This document shows, piece by piece, positions 6,920 to 15,697 of a stretch of DNA of 45,176 bases. The stretch spans positions 1-45,176 of IMG/VR virus record IMGVR_UViG_3300043788_000151; one strand, written 5' to 3'. Each line of letters starts with the position of its first letter. Positions within the stretch are counted from its first letter, which is position 1. The notes under the pieces are model-generated. The model was not told where the DNA came from. It saw only the letters and a list, made by a program, of their open reading frames with translations, and did not search any database. The position numbers were made by a program, and so were the translations under genes. Origin of the DNA: a virus.

Positions 6920-8539
6920 TCAGGGAAGCACAAGGACGCCGGAAATCTGGAGGGTGTGAATCGCCCCCGCCAGAGTCCCTTGGAAGGAGACGTTAGGAAG
7001 ATTACGAGCGGCTACGTCCGGAATGTCCACATCACCAACCTTCGGCGCACTCACCGTAGGAGCCGGGTTGCTCGAAAGAAAGTTGTACTGGGGCGTAGTC
7101 GCCAGGTTCAGATCCTTTTGGATGACGCTCTTGATCATCGCCACACCGAGATCCGTATAGGGGACCTTCAACGAGCCTGCCAAGAGCGCGAAGACATCGA
7201 TCTGAATCGAGCTTTGGAGCCAATCAATACCCCACACGATATCAATGAACTCGCCAGCGCCGGAGATTCCGCCACCAGACTTGCCACTGATGACGTTGAT
7301 TCCGGCGATAGGAACGTAGTAGTTACCGTTCTTATTGGCAATGTTGCTCTGAATCGTCTCGGTGAGGTTGTCAGCCGGGACACCCGCAAGGGTCTTGTAG
7401 GCAAGCGTCTGGCTTCCGGGGTTCTGCGGAAGGAACTTGCCCATCGCCGCGCAACCCGAGAACGAAAGAAGCTGAGTCCCTGAGAAGAGACAGAACGTTC
7501 TGGTGTAGGAGTGGCTCTGAAGTTCCGCGAAAACATCCGTAGTGGAACTCGACTGCCAGTCACCGAAGTCCGAGTTGTTCGTGAAGAAGATGTGTGCGCC
7601 GTTCGACTCCGCCCACGCCGCTGCGGCTTGAATCTCCGCAGAAGAGTTGCTGTCCAACCCGATACCGTACCAGGAACCGGGAGGCGTGGCGTTCAGGATC
7701 GCCGAAAGGTCCGTTGCGATGCCAGGGTCTGCGGTGACGTCCGAAAGCTCCAGGATGTGGTTGTTTTTCACATCCCAATTCTGGACGTCGATAAGCTTCC
7801 CGCTCGCCGAAGCTTGCGTGAACACAAGGGTTGCCGTACTGACGCTAATCGTTCCTACGTTGGCGATGACCGTGGCGCTATAGGTGTCGCCAAGGACCGC
7901 CGTGCCGCCCGTGAAGTCCAGCGTGATGCCGGTACCTGAGAGCGCCACAGAAGAGCTGGTGGTAACGCCGGAACCGCTACACGTGCCAAGAGACCACTTG
8001 AACACGGACGTTCCTACAGCGCCTGCCGTGGTGATGGTAATCGAAAGAGTGCCCGTAACACCCGCAGGCGTCTCGACAGCCGTGACGGTCTGGTTACCGG
8101 TGTTCCCCGAACCCGCCACGACCGTAGGAGCCGTGAAGAGGTGCTCCAGGGTCACAACGTCCGTAGCAGGGACGCCCGTGGACTGTAGGCTGAGGTTGCT
8201 TTCGACGGCGTCCGTGCCCACTACGGTAAAGCCGTAAGTGTCGGACGCGGACGTGCTAGCCAAAAGCAGGTGCACGATTTGGGTGTTCGCAAGAGCCCTT
8301 CGCCCGACGTAGAAACTAGCCACGGCGGGGTTTTGGGAAAGGATCGCTTCGCACGCCAGGTACGTAGGTTCGGATGTGCTAAAACCATCGCTAACCATCG
8401 CCGCCAAGGACGAGTACTTCCGGGCGAGGTCCGTCCAGTGCGTGTGGTAACCCGCCACCAGCGGAGTACCGAAACCGGGCTTCGTAGGGCTTACGGTGCT
8501 TGCCGAAATGGTGACGCTAACGAGGTCCGAAAGACTCAC
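6920..8539 (-). CDS. Tail sheath protein (DUF3383-like)
   Basis: The 539-residue product matches DUF3383-type contractile sheaths. The N terminus carries S-D-L-V-S-V-T-I, a G-F-G-T-P-L-V-A-G-Y segment and P-T-Y-L-A-C-E-A-I-L-S-Q-N-P. The C terminus has PYTDLGVAMIKSVIQKDL and a proposed interlocking beta arm. A Ser/Thr/Val-rich region at roughly residues 110-265 looks like an inserted beta-sandwich domain, probably displayed outside the sheath. The start is GTG in a GTGA overlap with the upstream membrane protein gene. Contractile tail morphology for this phage rests mainly on this gene. Confidence 0.9.
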   Translation of the reverse strand: MSLSDLVSVTISASTVSPTKPGFGTPLVAGYHTHWTDLARKYSSLAAMVSDGFSTSEPTYLACEAILSQNPAVASFYVGRRALANTQIVHLLLASTSASDTYGFTVVGTDAVESNLSLQSTGVPATDVVTLEHLFTAPTVVAGSGNTGNQTVTAVETPAGVTGTLSITITTAGAVGTSVFKWSLGTCSGSGVTTSSSVALSGTGITLDFTGGTAVLGDTYSATVIANVGTISVSTATLVFTQASASGKLIDVQNWDVKNNHILELSDVTADPGIATDLSAILNATPPGSWYGIGLDSNSSAEIQAAAAWAESNGAHIFFTNNSDFGDWQSSSTTDVFAELQSHSYTRTFCLFSGTQLLSFSGCAAMGKFLPQNPGSQTLAYKTLAGVPADNLTETIQSNIANKNGNYYVPIAGINVISGKSGGGISGAGEFIDIVWGIDWLQSSIQIDVFALLAGSLKVPYTDLGVAMIKSVIQKDLNLATTPQYNFLSSNPAPTVSAPKVGDVDIPDVAARNLPNVSFQGTLAGAIHTLQISGVLVLP

Positions 8540-8820
8540 TTGACCACCTTGTCCACGGCAGAGTCCACCACGGCGATTTCCTCAGCCGTAGGGGCTTGTC
8601 CGGTAAGCAGTTGCACAACACCATCGCGGATCTTGGTGATATCGAAACCGAGGGCAGCCGCGACCCTAAGAGCGCCCTGGAGCCTGGGGTGTTTGGCAGC
8701 TTCATCCGACAACACGCCGAAAGCCCCCAACACGAGCATGGCAACCACCATCGGGTGGGCTTGTTCCCAAGCCAAGAGCCCAGAGCCAGCAAGGGCCAAG
8801 GCAGAAAGGATCTTATTCAT
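8536..8820 (-). CDS. Small membrane protein
   Basis: The 94-residue product has two hydrophobic stretches, about residues 4-17 and 23-38, followed by a soluble helical tail with many acidic residues near the C terminus. It could be a holin-like or spanin-related protein, but I do not recognise a family. ATG at 8820 is chosen because it begins the hydrophobic segment. No Shine-Dalgarno sequence is visible; instead TAAACT lies seven bases upstream. The gene sits in a cluster of small membrane and lipoprotein genes between tailspike and sheath. Confidence 0.6.
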   Translation of the reverse strand: MNKILSALALAGSGLLAWEQAHPMVVAMLVLGAFGVLSDEAAKHPRLQGALRVAAALGFDITKIRDGVVQLLTGQAPTAEEIAVVDSAVDKVVK

Positions 8821-8836
8821 CGAAGCTAGTTTACGG

Positions 8837-9166
8837 CTAGCACTCGAATACGACAGACACCGCAGTACTAGCGGGGGAGCTGCCCGCCGTGCCGGCAATT
8901 GCCACGAATTCCCCCTCAAGGATAGTAGCCGCCGCGACGGTGTAAGCCGTGAAGATCTTGGTAGTTCCGTTGTCGTCCAAGTCCCCCACACGAGCAACAG
9001 ACACTGTCCCTGAGCCATTACAGAAGATGCGCCGGATAACGCCCGAGTTGAACACGTTGGAGGCGAGGATGTCCGATGTGCCGATGGTCTGCCCCACGGT
9101 CATTTTGGTGATGTCGGCGGTCGTATCGGACCGGACATCTCGACCGGTAGGGAGCGTGCGAGCCAT
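8837..9166 (-). CDS. Small beta-rich hypothetical protein
   Basis: The 109-residue protein is not recognised. It is rich in Thr, Val and Ala, with the alternating pattern expected of a small beta-sandwich (segments like VSVARVGDLDDNGTTKIFTAYTV). It lacks a signal peptide. The length and composition fit a small virion-surface protein. Its ATG overlaps the stop of the 58-residue membrane protein gene (TAATG), so the two are coupled. Confidence 0.6.
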   Translation of the reverse strand: MARTLPTGRDVRSDTTADITKMTVGQTIGTSDILASNVFNSGVIRRIFCNGSGTVSVARVGDLDDNGTTKIFTAYTVAAATILEGEFVAIAGTAGSSPASTAVSVVFEC

Positions 9167-9342
9167 TATTTTACCATCTTTCGGTCAATGAAACGGAGGA
9201 GGATGTGCGTGAGTACGCCAACGATGACGCCACCAATCAGCTTGCCAATCCAAACCGCCAGGTCATCCTGCATCGACGTGGCAAGCCCACTAGCGACACC
9301 GGTAATCAGCGCTATGTGGTTGCTGTGTTCCGTAGAAACCAT
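9166..9342 (-). CDS. 58-residue single-pass membrane protein, holin-like
   Basis: This short gene encodes a 58-residue protein. Its C-terminal half (about residues 30-51, beginning VWIGKLIGG) is a strong membrane segment, and the last residues are basic (FIDRKMVK). A short N terminus precedes it. Size and charge resemble small holins and phage membrane proteins, but no family is certain. It has an AAGG-type ribosome-binding site and the element TAAACT eight bases before the ATG. It is coupled to the next gene by TAATG. Confidence 0.65.
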   Translation of the reverse strand: MVSTEHSNHIALITGVASGLATSMQDDLAVWIGKLIGGVIVGVLTHILLRFIDRKMVK

Positions 9343-9357
9343 ACAGCCTTAGTTTAC

Positions 9358-9999
9358 TTATCGGGCGCGTTGACCGGGCTTCTGTCTATATGATCGAACT
9401 CCTTGTGCCTGGATCATCGACCACTTTTTCTTGTCGGTATCGTAGTACTGGTTGTATCCACCCTCGCGGGTTTCGCCGGGCTCCGTGCACAAGCCCATGA
9501 AGTCGAAAGGACCTGCCCCTGAGGGTGGGGGTGCGAAATAGGAGGGCAGAGCGAAGTTGCTTACGGGCACATCGTCAATCTTGTACGAGTCGGCTTCGAC
9601 ACCGTCGCACACCTCAGCCGCGATGATTTTGCCGTCGTTGGTCATGAACGAGGCGTGCAACCAAGGATCGGCGAGCGCTTCGAGGGCTTCGTGGCTGGCG
9701 GTCACTTGCCAGTCCGCGCCGTCCTCCTTATCCAGTTCGGGATAGATATGAAGCACGGGGCAACCATCGTCCGTGACGGTGTGGTAGCCCAAGGCGCCTT
9801 GAGGTGCGGATTCTTTCTTATCCAGGGACAGCACCCAGTCGCCTGCTCTAGGGGCTGGGGAGCAATACACCACGACAGTGCCGCAGTTCCAATGCGGTGA
9901 AAAGTCCCTGTTGACCTGAACGGTCAGAGCCTTGGCGCAAGCATCCAGATCCTTCGAGTCGACCAACCCGTTAGGGTCCGTCAAGCAAATCGAGATCAT
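9358..9999 (-). CDS. Putative metalloprotease-like protein with HExxE motif
   Basis: The 213-residue product contains A-S-H-E-A-L-E-A-L-A-D-P-W (His103, Glu104, Glu107), then A-A-E-V-C-D and a Y-K-I-D-D-V-P-V-S-N-F-A-L-P-S-Y-F segment. I recall this arrangement from a widespread bacterial and phage family with a conserved SHE..E..ADP motif, which looks like a zinc peptidase but whose activity I cannot vouch for. ATG at 9999 overlaps the lipoprotein stop (ATGA). It might process virion or host surface proteins, or act in lysis. Confidence 0.6.
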   Translation of the reverse strand: MISICLTDPNGLVDSKDLDACAKALTVQVNRDFSPHWNCGTVVVYCSPAPRAGDWVLSLDKKESAPQGALGYHTVTDDGCPVLHIYPELDKEDGADWQVTASHEALEALADPWLHASFMTNDGKIIAAEVCDGVEADSYKIDDVPVSNFALPSYFAPPPSGAGPFDFMGLCTEPGETREGGYNQYYDTDKKKWSMIQAQGVRSYRQKPGQRAR

Positions 10000-10316
10000 C
10001 GAAGTGCGACGGCTTTGGCGAGGATGCGAAGAAGCTTGGCTTGCAACGGGCTCAGGGCAGCCGTGGAGGGTCCACCGTCGTTCGTAGGGGCTTGCTGCGC
10101 TAAGAGGGTTTCGACCACTTGGACAACGTCTTGGACGGTCGTACCGACGCACGCCGAGACAATAGCCAAGGGGTCCTCGACACCACCCGCAAGGACCTGA
10201 GTAGCGATACAGGCACCGGCAGGCTCAATATCGTCGACCACTTTCTGAGACGTAAGAACTGAGCAACCAAGCGCGACGCTGATAGAGAGGATGAGTCCAA
10301 GCAGTGCTTTCTTCAT
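9996..10316 (-). CDS. Small lipoprotein
   Basis: This 106-residue protein starts with a lipoprotein signal: MKK, a hydrophobic stretch, and a lipobox-like ALGC with the Cys at residue 18. The mature part is helical and has a Gln-rich V-Q-V-V-E-T-L-L-A-Q-Q segment. Small phage lipoproteins of this size are often outer-membrane spanins or superinfection-exclusion proteins, but nothing here decides between them. CGTAAACT lies just upstream of the ATG and no Shine-Dalgarno is visible. Confidence 0.6.
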   Translation of the reverse strand: MKKALLGLILSISVALGCSVLTSQKVVDDIEPAGACIATQVLAGGVEDPLAIVSACVGTTVQDVVQVVETLLAQQAPTNDGGPSTAALSPLQAKLLRILAKAVALR

Positions 10317-10325
10317 GGGTAGAGT

Positions 10326-10409
10326 TTACGTGGATAGGGGCAAAAAGTCGGTCCGAAGCGCAGATCCATACGATAGGAACCCTACACCTAACCCAAGTCC
10401 GAGAGTCAT
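10326..10409 (-). CDS. 27-residue hydrophobic peptide gene
   Basis: A 28-codon frame opens with ATG in an ATGA overlap with the preceding stop, as at most gene junctions in this block. It fills an otherwise empty 89-base gap. The peptide begins MTLGLGLGVGF, is hydrophobic and Gly/Leu-rich, and ends with a polar tail. Coupling and position support translation; function is unknown. Its TAA stop is part of the CGTAAACT element ahead of the next gene. Confidence 0.4.
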   Translation of the reverse strand: MTLGLGLGVGFLSYGSALRTDFLPLST

Positions 10410-10765
10410 ATCACCGTACCGTTGTAGGCGGCGAGTACCCACCAATTGCTGCCGTCGCCGGCGACGAGGATGCCGCCGTGCGCAAGATTGATTACATAGG
10501 TGGCCGACCCGTCGATATCGCCCGCCGCAGGCGTTACGGTAATGTTGTCCGTTCCGGCCGTCCCCGCTATGTCTTTGATGAAGCAGATCCGTCCGAGGGT
10601 GTTGGTGGGGAGGGTGACGGCGTGCCCCGCCCCCGTGAAGTTGCAAAGCACCACGACGTCGGGATAGGTCCCCGAGTCGAAGGTGTAGGCCCCCGTCGTT
10701 GTGACGACTTGGAGCTTGAGAAGAGCCCAGATTGCTTGGGCTATCTTGATTAGAGCTTGTGTCAT
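10406..10765 (-). CDS. Tail fibre-associated protein
   Basis: The 119-residue product has a short N-terminal helix (IKIAQAIWALLKLQ) followed by a beta-rich domain. That domain has the G-T-A-G-T-D-N-I-T-V-T-P and D-G-S-A-T-Y-V-I-N pattern seen at the C-terminal tips of many phage fibre proteins. ATG at 10765 overlaps the tailspike stop (ATGA). It is probably a separately encoded fibre tip or fibre-bound protein; a fibre-assembly chaperone is the alternative. Confidence 0.55.
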   Translation of the reverse strand: MTQALIKIAQAIWALLKLQVVTTTGAYTFDSGTYPDVVVLCNFTGAGHAVTLPTNTLGRICFIKDIAGTAGTDNITVTPAAGDIDGSATYVINLAHGGILVAGDGSNWWVLAAYNGTVI

Positions 10766-13556
10766 TGGTAGGCCGTAAACGTTGAGGTGAGCGTCGCAGT
10801 CCACGAGGTACCGAGCGAGGCGTGAGCCGTAATGTTGACGACGGCCGTAAAAGCTCCAGCGCTCCCAGAGAAGGACAACGTCGGCACGGTGAGACCCCCG
10901 ATATTGTCCACCACCTCAAGTTCGTCGATTGGGGTGATGAGCGACGTCGTCGAGTTGACCGTAAATCTCTGTCGGATCCGAAAGCTAGACGAAGTTCCAG
11001 GGGACAAGTACTCGTCGCACTGGACGACGGCCTCTAGGACACCACACCCATACGTCAGCGGGACATCGACGGTACAGATTGTTGACGGAGAGGCGCCCCC
11101 GGCAAGGGCAACCCAGCCCGTGCTCTTGACCGAGCGACCGCCCGTGACCGCGGTGTCATTACTGATGATCTGGTCCCACTCCTGGATACTTCCGCCATAA
11201 AAGCCTCCACTGTTCAGCGTAATGTCCCGATTATGATAAACGAACGCCGCACCCTGGCTCGGGTTCCGAATCTGCATCATCGGCACGCGGGTCGATGCGA
11301 CACCCACGGCCAACACGTCTAAATAAGCCGTGGGTGCGTACCAGTGCCCGATCGTTGTCTGGTAGGAGGCGGAGCCTCCCGTCCGATCTGGCCCACCCAC
11401 AAGCCCATCGGATATCCCTCCACCGCCACTCACTACGTTGCCGCCGAGGTTTGATACCGTGCCGTTTAGCCACGGGTTCGATCCTTGGATCATATTCCCG
11501 GGACCATCAAAGTTGAGGTTACCGAAAGTTAGGCTGTGCACGGACGATGAATACCCGTGGATCAGCGCACCTCCACCCGCGGCCGAAGCCTCGCCATCAG
11601 CAACCCGAAGATTGTAGCAGCCGGTATTGCCGCCGTTCGTGTCGTCGACGAGCTCAATGCAGTCGTAAGCCGTCGTGTCTCCCGCAAATGCCGCTGGCGA
11701 CTGCATATTCGTGCCGTCGTTTTGGAACTTTTCATACACCACAACCTCGCCACCACTGATGGTGGCCATGATGGGACACTCGAAATTGCAACGTGTCACA
11801 TGGTGATTGATCCCATCGTGGTGATATATCCCCTTGTACCCCTCGAACTGGCACTTATCGATGAACACCATATTCGCGACATCGTTACCCCCTGATCCAA
11901 AGAACGAACCGATCGCGATCGGGTAGGCCGAATGCGTAGAGTTGTTGCACCATAGATCGTTGACGAAACCATGACCCTGGACACCAACGTTGAAGTTACA
12001 ATTCTCAATCGTGACAATTTCACCTCCCGCAACAAGGCACCCATATTTAAATCCGCCTACCGAGCATCGCTCGACGTGTACGATCGAAGCCGTTTCAGGG
12101 AAGTAGAGTCCGCTTAGCGGTACGTGGGAGTTGGAGCAAGACGTGCCTCCGTAGACCAGCGTTCCCCCCGACGTCCACGCTGAATTTCCGGTCGAGCCGG
12201 TGTAATAGTTGACGTAAAGTTCGACGTGGTTGGCATCCACAACGTGCACGCGCCATGCGCCGTTGGCTGCCGTAGTTCCGCCGACCCCAGACACGTACAC
12301 AAGCTGTCCTTCCGTGCAGCCGTGCGCGGTAACTGTGAGCTCAATGGGTGACGCCGTACCGCTGGTGCCGGTTACCGCCACGCTAACGGGAGCATATCCA
12401 GAGCCCGTAAGGTTCGAGTACACACTGCCGTTGATCGAGAAGTGTGTCGAGTCAACGACCGTGATTGTGTGCGGCGTCGTGGGGTCGCTGTTTATGAGAC
12501 TCGGCGAGTTCGAGAAACCCGACACCCCAAACACGTTGATGAGATCACCCGTCGAATATCCATGTGCGCTGGACGTGGCCAGTTCGATGACGCCACCGGC
12601 GCCGGAAGACACTCCGGCGATGTTCGCAGACTGCGAAGGGTTCGCGATCGACGCCGTCGCCATGATGGCCAGATCCGTGTAGGTTTGGTACGCCGCAACT
12701 TGAATAAAGACCTGACCGACGCCGGAGAACTGGATGAATACGCCTTGCCCCATGGCGTAGTACGACGAATATCCATATGCGTACGCGCCCTGGAACTTGG
12801 TCCCGCCAGGGAACACGGGCCAAGGATTGCTGAACGTGTAGGTGCCGTATGGGAAGAAGATGAGAGCGGTCGCCCCCGCCCCCACAGCCGTTGAAGTAAC
12901 GTACGCCGAGACGGCTGCCTCAAGGGTCGCGATAGCCGAATCGTTGGCGTTGATGCCGGTCGGATCGAAGCCGTAATCTAGAACGTTGAACTCTCTAGGA
13001 CGGTGCACGCCGTTTCCCTGCAAAACGTAATAACTCGTGCCGCCGATGATCGTGCGTATGAACCGGGCGGAAGGCTGACCGCCGAGAGACAAGAAAGCAT
13101 CCTGATTCGTTCCCGTTACGATCTGATTCCCAGCGCTACTCCCACTGCTTAGATTTTTGATCGTTACCGGCGCCCCGGCCGTGCCCACGAATTGCACGTC
13201 GAACGGCACACCCGCGACGGGCTGTGGGGAGATATCCATGCCTCCTAGGATGCAGGACGTTGTGTAACCGTCGAACTGTAGCGATGATACGCCTGTAGGT
13301 ACCGTGACGTTGTCGTTGACGATAGCGTCCGTTAGCGCGATCGTGTTCTGAGAAGCTCCGACAGCGGAAACGACGGCGGGCGCCCAAGCCGAACCGTTCC
13401 AAGCCAGGACTTCATTAGTAGACGGCGTTGTAGACACAACAGGCCGGCCCTGAAGACCCTCTACAGTCCCGCCGACCGAGCCGGAATCCCCGGCACGCCC
13501 TGGGGTCCCTGGGGTCCGATGAACAGCGCCGTTTTGCGTGCGGAAAACAGACTCAT
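10762..13556 (-). CDS. Tailspike with pectate-lyase-like domain, frame break in collagen-like stalk
   Basis: The main frame encodes about 890 residues. Near residue 150 it carries R-E-F-N-V-L-D-Y-G-F-D-P-T-G-I-N-A-N-D-S, the N-terminal signature of pectate-lyase-3/right-handed beta-helix tailspikes, followed by long Gly/Ser/Val-rich beta-helix sequence. Such proteins usually bind or cut surface polysaccharide. The annotated-looking GTG at 13437 is probably not the true start. An ATG at 13556 overlaps the preceding stop (ATGA) and encodes 31 residues with GPQ-GPQ-GVP collagen-like triplets before TAG at 13463-13461. A minus-one shift at the G4 run (13491-13488) continues the triplets as GDS-GSV-GGT into the main frame. 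The cause is a one-base loss, a sequencing error or programmed frameshifting. Confidence 0.75.
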
Positions 13557-13864
13557 GAAGTGAAGACCTCTACGTAGATGTTACCGGGCGTTGGGGTGAC
13601 CGGGCTAAGCGTGCTGTTGATTAGGTAGACCGCTACGGTACTCGGCGCTGTGACCTGAGCCCATAGCCAACACCCGTCGGGTAAGGCGACCGAATACGCG
13701 CACACCACGGGCAAGCCCACCACGGCGCCCGTGACCGTCACGACCGTCTTGGCGAAACCCCCAGCCGCGACGCTACCTGGGGTCCAAGACGCGGGCGTGC
13801 CTTCGATGACTCCAGGTGGTCCGGGCGGTCCCTGGATGAGAGTGGTCCTACGGAGCGCGCTCAT
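13553..13864 (-). CDS. Short tail fibre protein with collagen-like N terminus
   Basis: The 103-residue product begins MSALRRTTLIQGPPGPPG, close to the start of the adjacent tailspike, then has a small beta-rich domain. The GPP triplets suggest a trimeric stalk. Its N terminus and that of the tailspike look like duplicated attachment sequences, so the two may bind the same tail site or form one branched fibre. ATG at 13864 overlaps the upstream stop (ATGA). Confidence 0.65.
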   Translation of the reverse strand: MSALRRTTLIQGPPGPPGVIEGTPASWTPGSVAAGGFAKTVVTVTGAVVGLPVVCAYSVALPDGCWLWAQVTAPSTVAVYLINSTLSPVTPTPGNIYVEVFTS

Positions 13865-14166
13865 GAAACTATCACCTCGCCATATCCTGTAGCCCCGATA
13901 GATCCGTCCGTGTATGTGGTACGGATGTAGTAGGACCACAAGCCCGTACCTAGAGCCGAAATCACCGTGTTCGACACCTTGACTTGGAGTTGGCTGACGT
14001 TCGGGGAAGGGATGCTAAGGGTCATGTCGTAACCCACGTCGTTCAGAAAAAAGACGGATGTGGTGCCTGTAAGATCGAGCGGATCGATCTGAAAACCCCA
14101 GACAAGATCCGTCCCTAACGGACAATCAACGTCTTCGTACCAATCCAGGTTCGAATCTAAGTCCAA
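13861..14166 (-). CDS. Small beta-sandwich virion protein
   Basis: The 101-residue protein is unrecognised by name. Its strands, such as WGFQIDPLDLTGTTSVFF and GLWSYYIRTTYTDGS, follow the pattern of small Ig-like or BppU-type domains found in baseplate and fibre proteins. The start is TTG after a GGAG ribosome-binding site. It opens the fibre cluster and is coupled to the next gene by ATGA. Confidence 0.55.
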   Translation of the reverse strand: MDLDSNLDWYEDVDCPLGTDLVWGFQIDPLDLTGTTSVFFLNDVGYDMTLSIPSPNVSQLQVKVSNTVISALGTGLWSYYIRTTYTDGSIGATGYGEVIVS

Positions 14167-14188
14167 AGAGTTCTCCGCTCGTCAAAGT

Positions 14189-14752
14189 TTACGTGATGGG
14201 GTACAGGGGTGGGACAGCCGGGACCAGCCCGGTCGTGTTCACCGTTTCGATGATTCCGCCTGTGTCGTCCGTCGCCACTTCGGTAACCATCCAAGCTAAT
14301 TCCACGTCGAGTTGGCTCACGGACGTGACTCGAGTGTCAGCCGGCTTAGGGACGTCCACCGTGGGGTGGAAACGGACCAGCGCCAGGTTAGCCGCCTGGA
14401 TCTCGCTCTTCGCCGTCACGCTCCTGAGACGCCTACGAAGGGTCTCCGCCACATCGAATGCCGGGGTAAGAAAGTCGTAAGAAGAGCACTTCATCCCAAC
14501 GGTATAAACCCGGTACCCGTACGTTAGGGACACGTTCGCGTTGACCGAAGGGTTGTCATCGTAGCTCTGTCGATAGTCGTCTACCCCGACGTTCCTGGAG
14601 GCTTTTATCGAAAGCTCGACCCAATAGCCCGGCTTGGCGTTGATTACCCCGACCATAGGGATGCGCTCGCCGTCCCAAGGCACGAAGCCGTCCGGAAGTT
14701 CCAAAAGCTCTTGGACCAACTCTGACAGCTCAGCCCGCGGAAATTTGAGCAC
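14189..14752 (-). CDS. Neck/tail-completion protein
   Basis: This 187-residue protein resembles neck-terminator (gp12-like) proteins of small myophages. It has a segment like IKASRNVGVDDYRQSYDD, strands with YGYRVYTVGMKCSSYDFL, and a helix with ETLRRRLRSV. Such proteins cap the tail where it joins the neck. GTG at 14752 overlaps the upstream stop (TAGTG). The order DUF4054-like, gp10-like, this gene is the usual head-to-tail connector order. Confidence 0.55.
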   Translation of the reverse strand: MLKFPRAELSELVQELLELPDGFVPWDGERIPMVGVINAKPGYWVELSIKASRNVGVDDYRQSYDDNPSVNANVSLTYGYRVYTVGMKCSSYDFLTPAFDVAETLRRRLRSVTAKSEIQAANLALVRFHPTVDVPKPADTRVTSVSQLDVELAWMVTEVATDDTGGIIETVNTTGLVPAVPPLYPIT

Positions 14753-15189
14753 TACTCCCCCTCTTTCACGCGAAAGGTGACGTTTTGCCGAAGCTGCCCG
14801 GTGTTGATCAGAGGAACCGACGAACCCTTAGCCTTCACGGTGCTGGGCGCGTTAGGGGGCGGGATGCTGTTGGCGATGCGCTGCTGTATCTGCCCCACAG
14901 CCCAAAGACCGAAAAGCTCGTAAGCCTTCTTAGAGTCCTTCTGAAGAAGCTCCAATAACTTAGACTTACCTACTTCACGGTTTTCGTCGAACCAGGCTCC
15001 GATAAAAGAGCGTGCCGGAATCTTATCCGTACCAAACTCGTTCCACGTCGCTACGTCCAACACGGTCACCCCGCCATGGTCCTTGGACCCTTCGGCGTCG
15101 TGCACCCCGACGGTCACTGACTTCTTCTTAGCCAGTTCCTTCATGAGCTTTTTATAGCCCTTGTCGGTATCTTTGATTTTAGCAGACAC
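14752..15189 (-). CDS. Head-tail connector protein, gp10/virion-morphogenesis-like
   Basis: The 145-residue product carries the pattern of HK97 gp10-type connectors: a basic N terminus, K-S-V-T-V-G-V-H-D, then V-A-T-W-N-E-F-G-T-D-K-I-P-A-R-S-F, and a C-terminal I-N-T-G-Q-L-R-Q-N-V-T segment. All are characteristic. I chose GTG at 15189 because the longer reading frame overlaps the DUF4054-like gene and adds unrelated residues. It overlaps that gene by 11 bases. Confidence 0.75.
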   Translation of the reverse strand: MSAKIKDTDKGYKKLMKELAKKKSVTVGVHDAEGSKDHGGVTVLDVATWNEFGTDKIPARSFIGAWFDENREVGKSKLLELLQKDSKKAYELFGLWAVGQIQQRIANSIPPPNAPSTVKAKGSSVPLINTGQLRQNVTFRVKEGE

Positions 15190-15475
15190 GGTACCCACTA
15201 GCCACTTTGGCGATGAGCGCCTGGTACCGAGTCCAGTACGTGCTATGCCCACCTCCCCCACCCTTGACACCATCCGCCACAAGACGCACGTTTTGACCGA
15301 AGGGGGAGGTAGCTAGCATGTCGGCGGCGCAGTACATCTGTCCTTGATCGGCGAGGTTACCCCATACGGACTGGTCTATCTCGAGGTAAGCCGCGTCCAA
15401 CATCGCCTGGACAAGGTTCGCGTCCGTGGCGGCGAATTCGGGGAACTGAGTCACCAGTTGAGAGTAGGTAACCAT
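15179..15475 (-). CDS. Head completion protein, DUF4054-like
   Basis: The 98-residue product has an N-terminal T-Q-F-P-E-F segment, a helix with V-Q-A-M-L-D-A-A-Y-L-E-I and Q-S-V-W-G-N-L-A-D-Q-G, and an A-A-D-M-L-A-T-S-P-F-G-Q helix. This matches DUF4054 connectors, which bind the portal ring. ATG at 15475 starts at the family N terminus. CGTAAACT lies seven bases upstream and no Shine-Dalgarno is visible. Normally this gene follows the capsid gene, but here the capsid is on the other strand. Confidence 0.75.
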   Translation of the reverse strand: MVTYSQLVTQFPEFAATDANLVQAMLDAAYLEIDQSVWGNLADQGQMYCAADMLATSPFGQNVRLVADGVKGGGGGHSTYWTRYQALIAKVASGYRVC

Positions 15476-15485
15476 CAGGTCAAGT

Positions 15486-15695
15486 TTACGAAGCCGTAGC
15501 CCTTCGTACCAACTCGGGCTTGTGCGCCAGAAGTTCCGCCACCACAGCATTTTTCTGGTGCTGGGTGCCCTCCACAGCTCTTTCAAGCAGCTTGGCGAAG
15601 GCTATAAGTTTTTCCGCCGAGTTAAGGCAGAACTCCGCGTCTTTATAGAGTTGATTGACTACCAGCTTTAGCGTAACGTCAATGATTTCAGACAT
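15486..15695 (-). CDS. Small helical hypothetical protein
   Basis: This 69-residue, mostly helical protein is unrecognised. It has alternating hydrophobic and charged residues consistent with a coiled coil (LVVNQLYKDAEFCL and LIAFAKLLERAVEG). The ATG comes two bases after the protease stop, with no clear ribosome-binding site, so it may rely on coupling. Its TAA stop is part of the CGTAAACT element. Confidence 0.6.
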   Translation of the reverse strand: MSEIIDVTLKLVVNQLYKDAEFCLNSAEKLIAFAKLLERAVEGTQHQKNAVVAELLAHKPELVRRATAS

Positions 15696-15697
15696 GT

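Noticed and set aside
10762-13437. GTG at 13437 as the tailspike start
   Set aside because: The ATGA-coupled start at 13556 and the collagen triplet phase across the break make the upstream start better supported.
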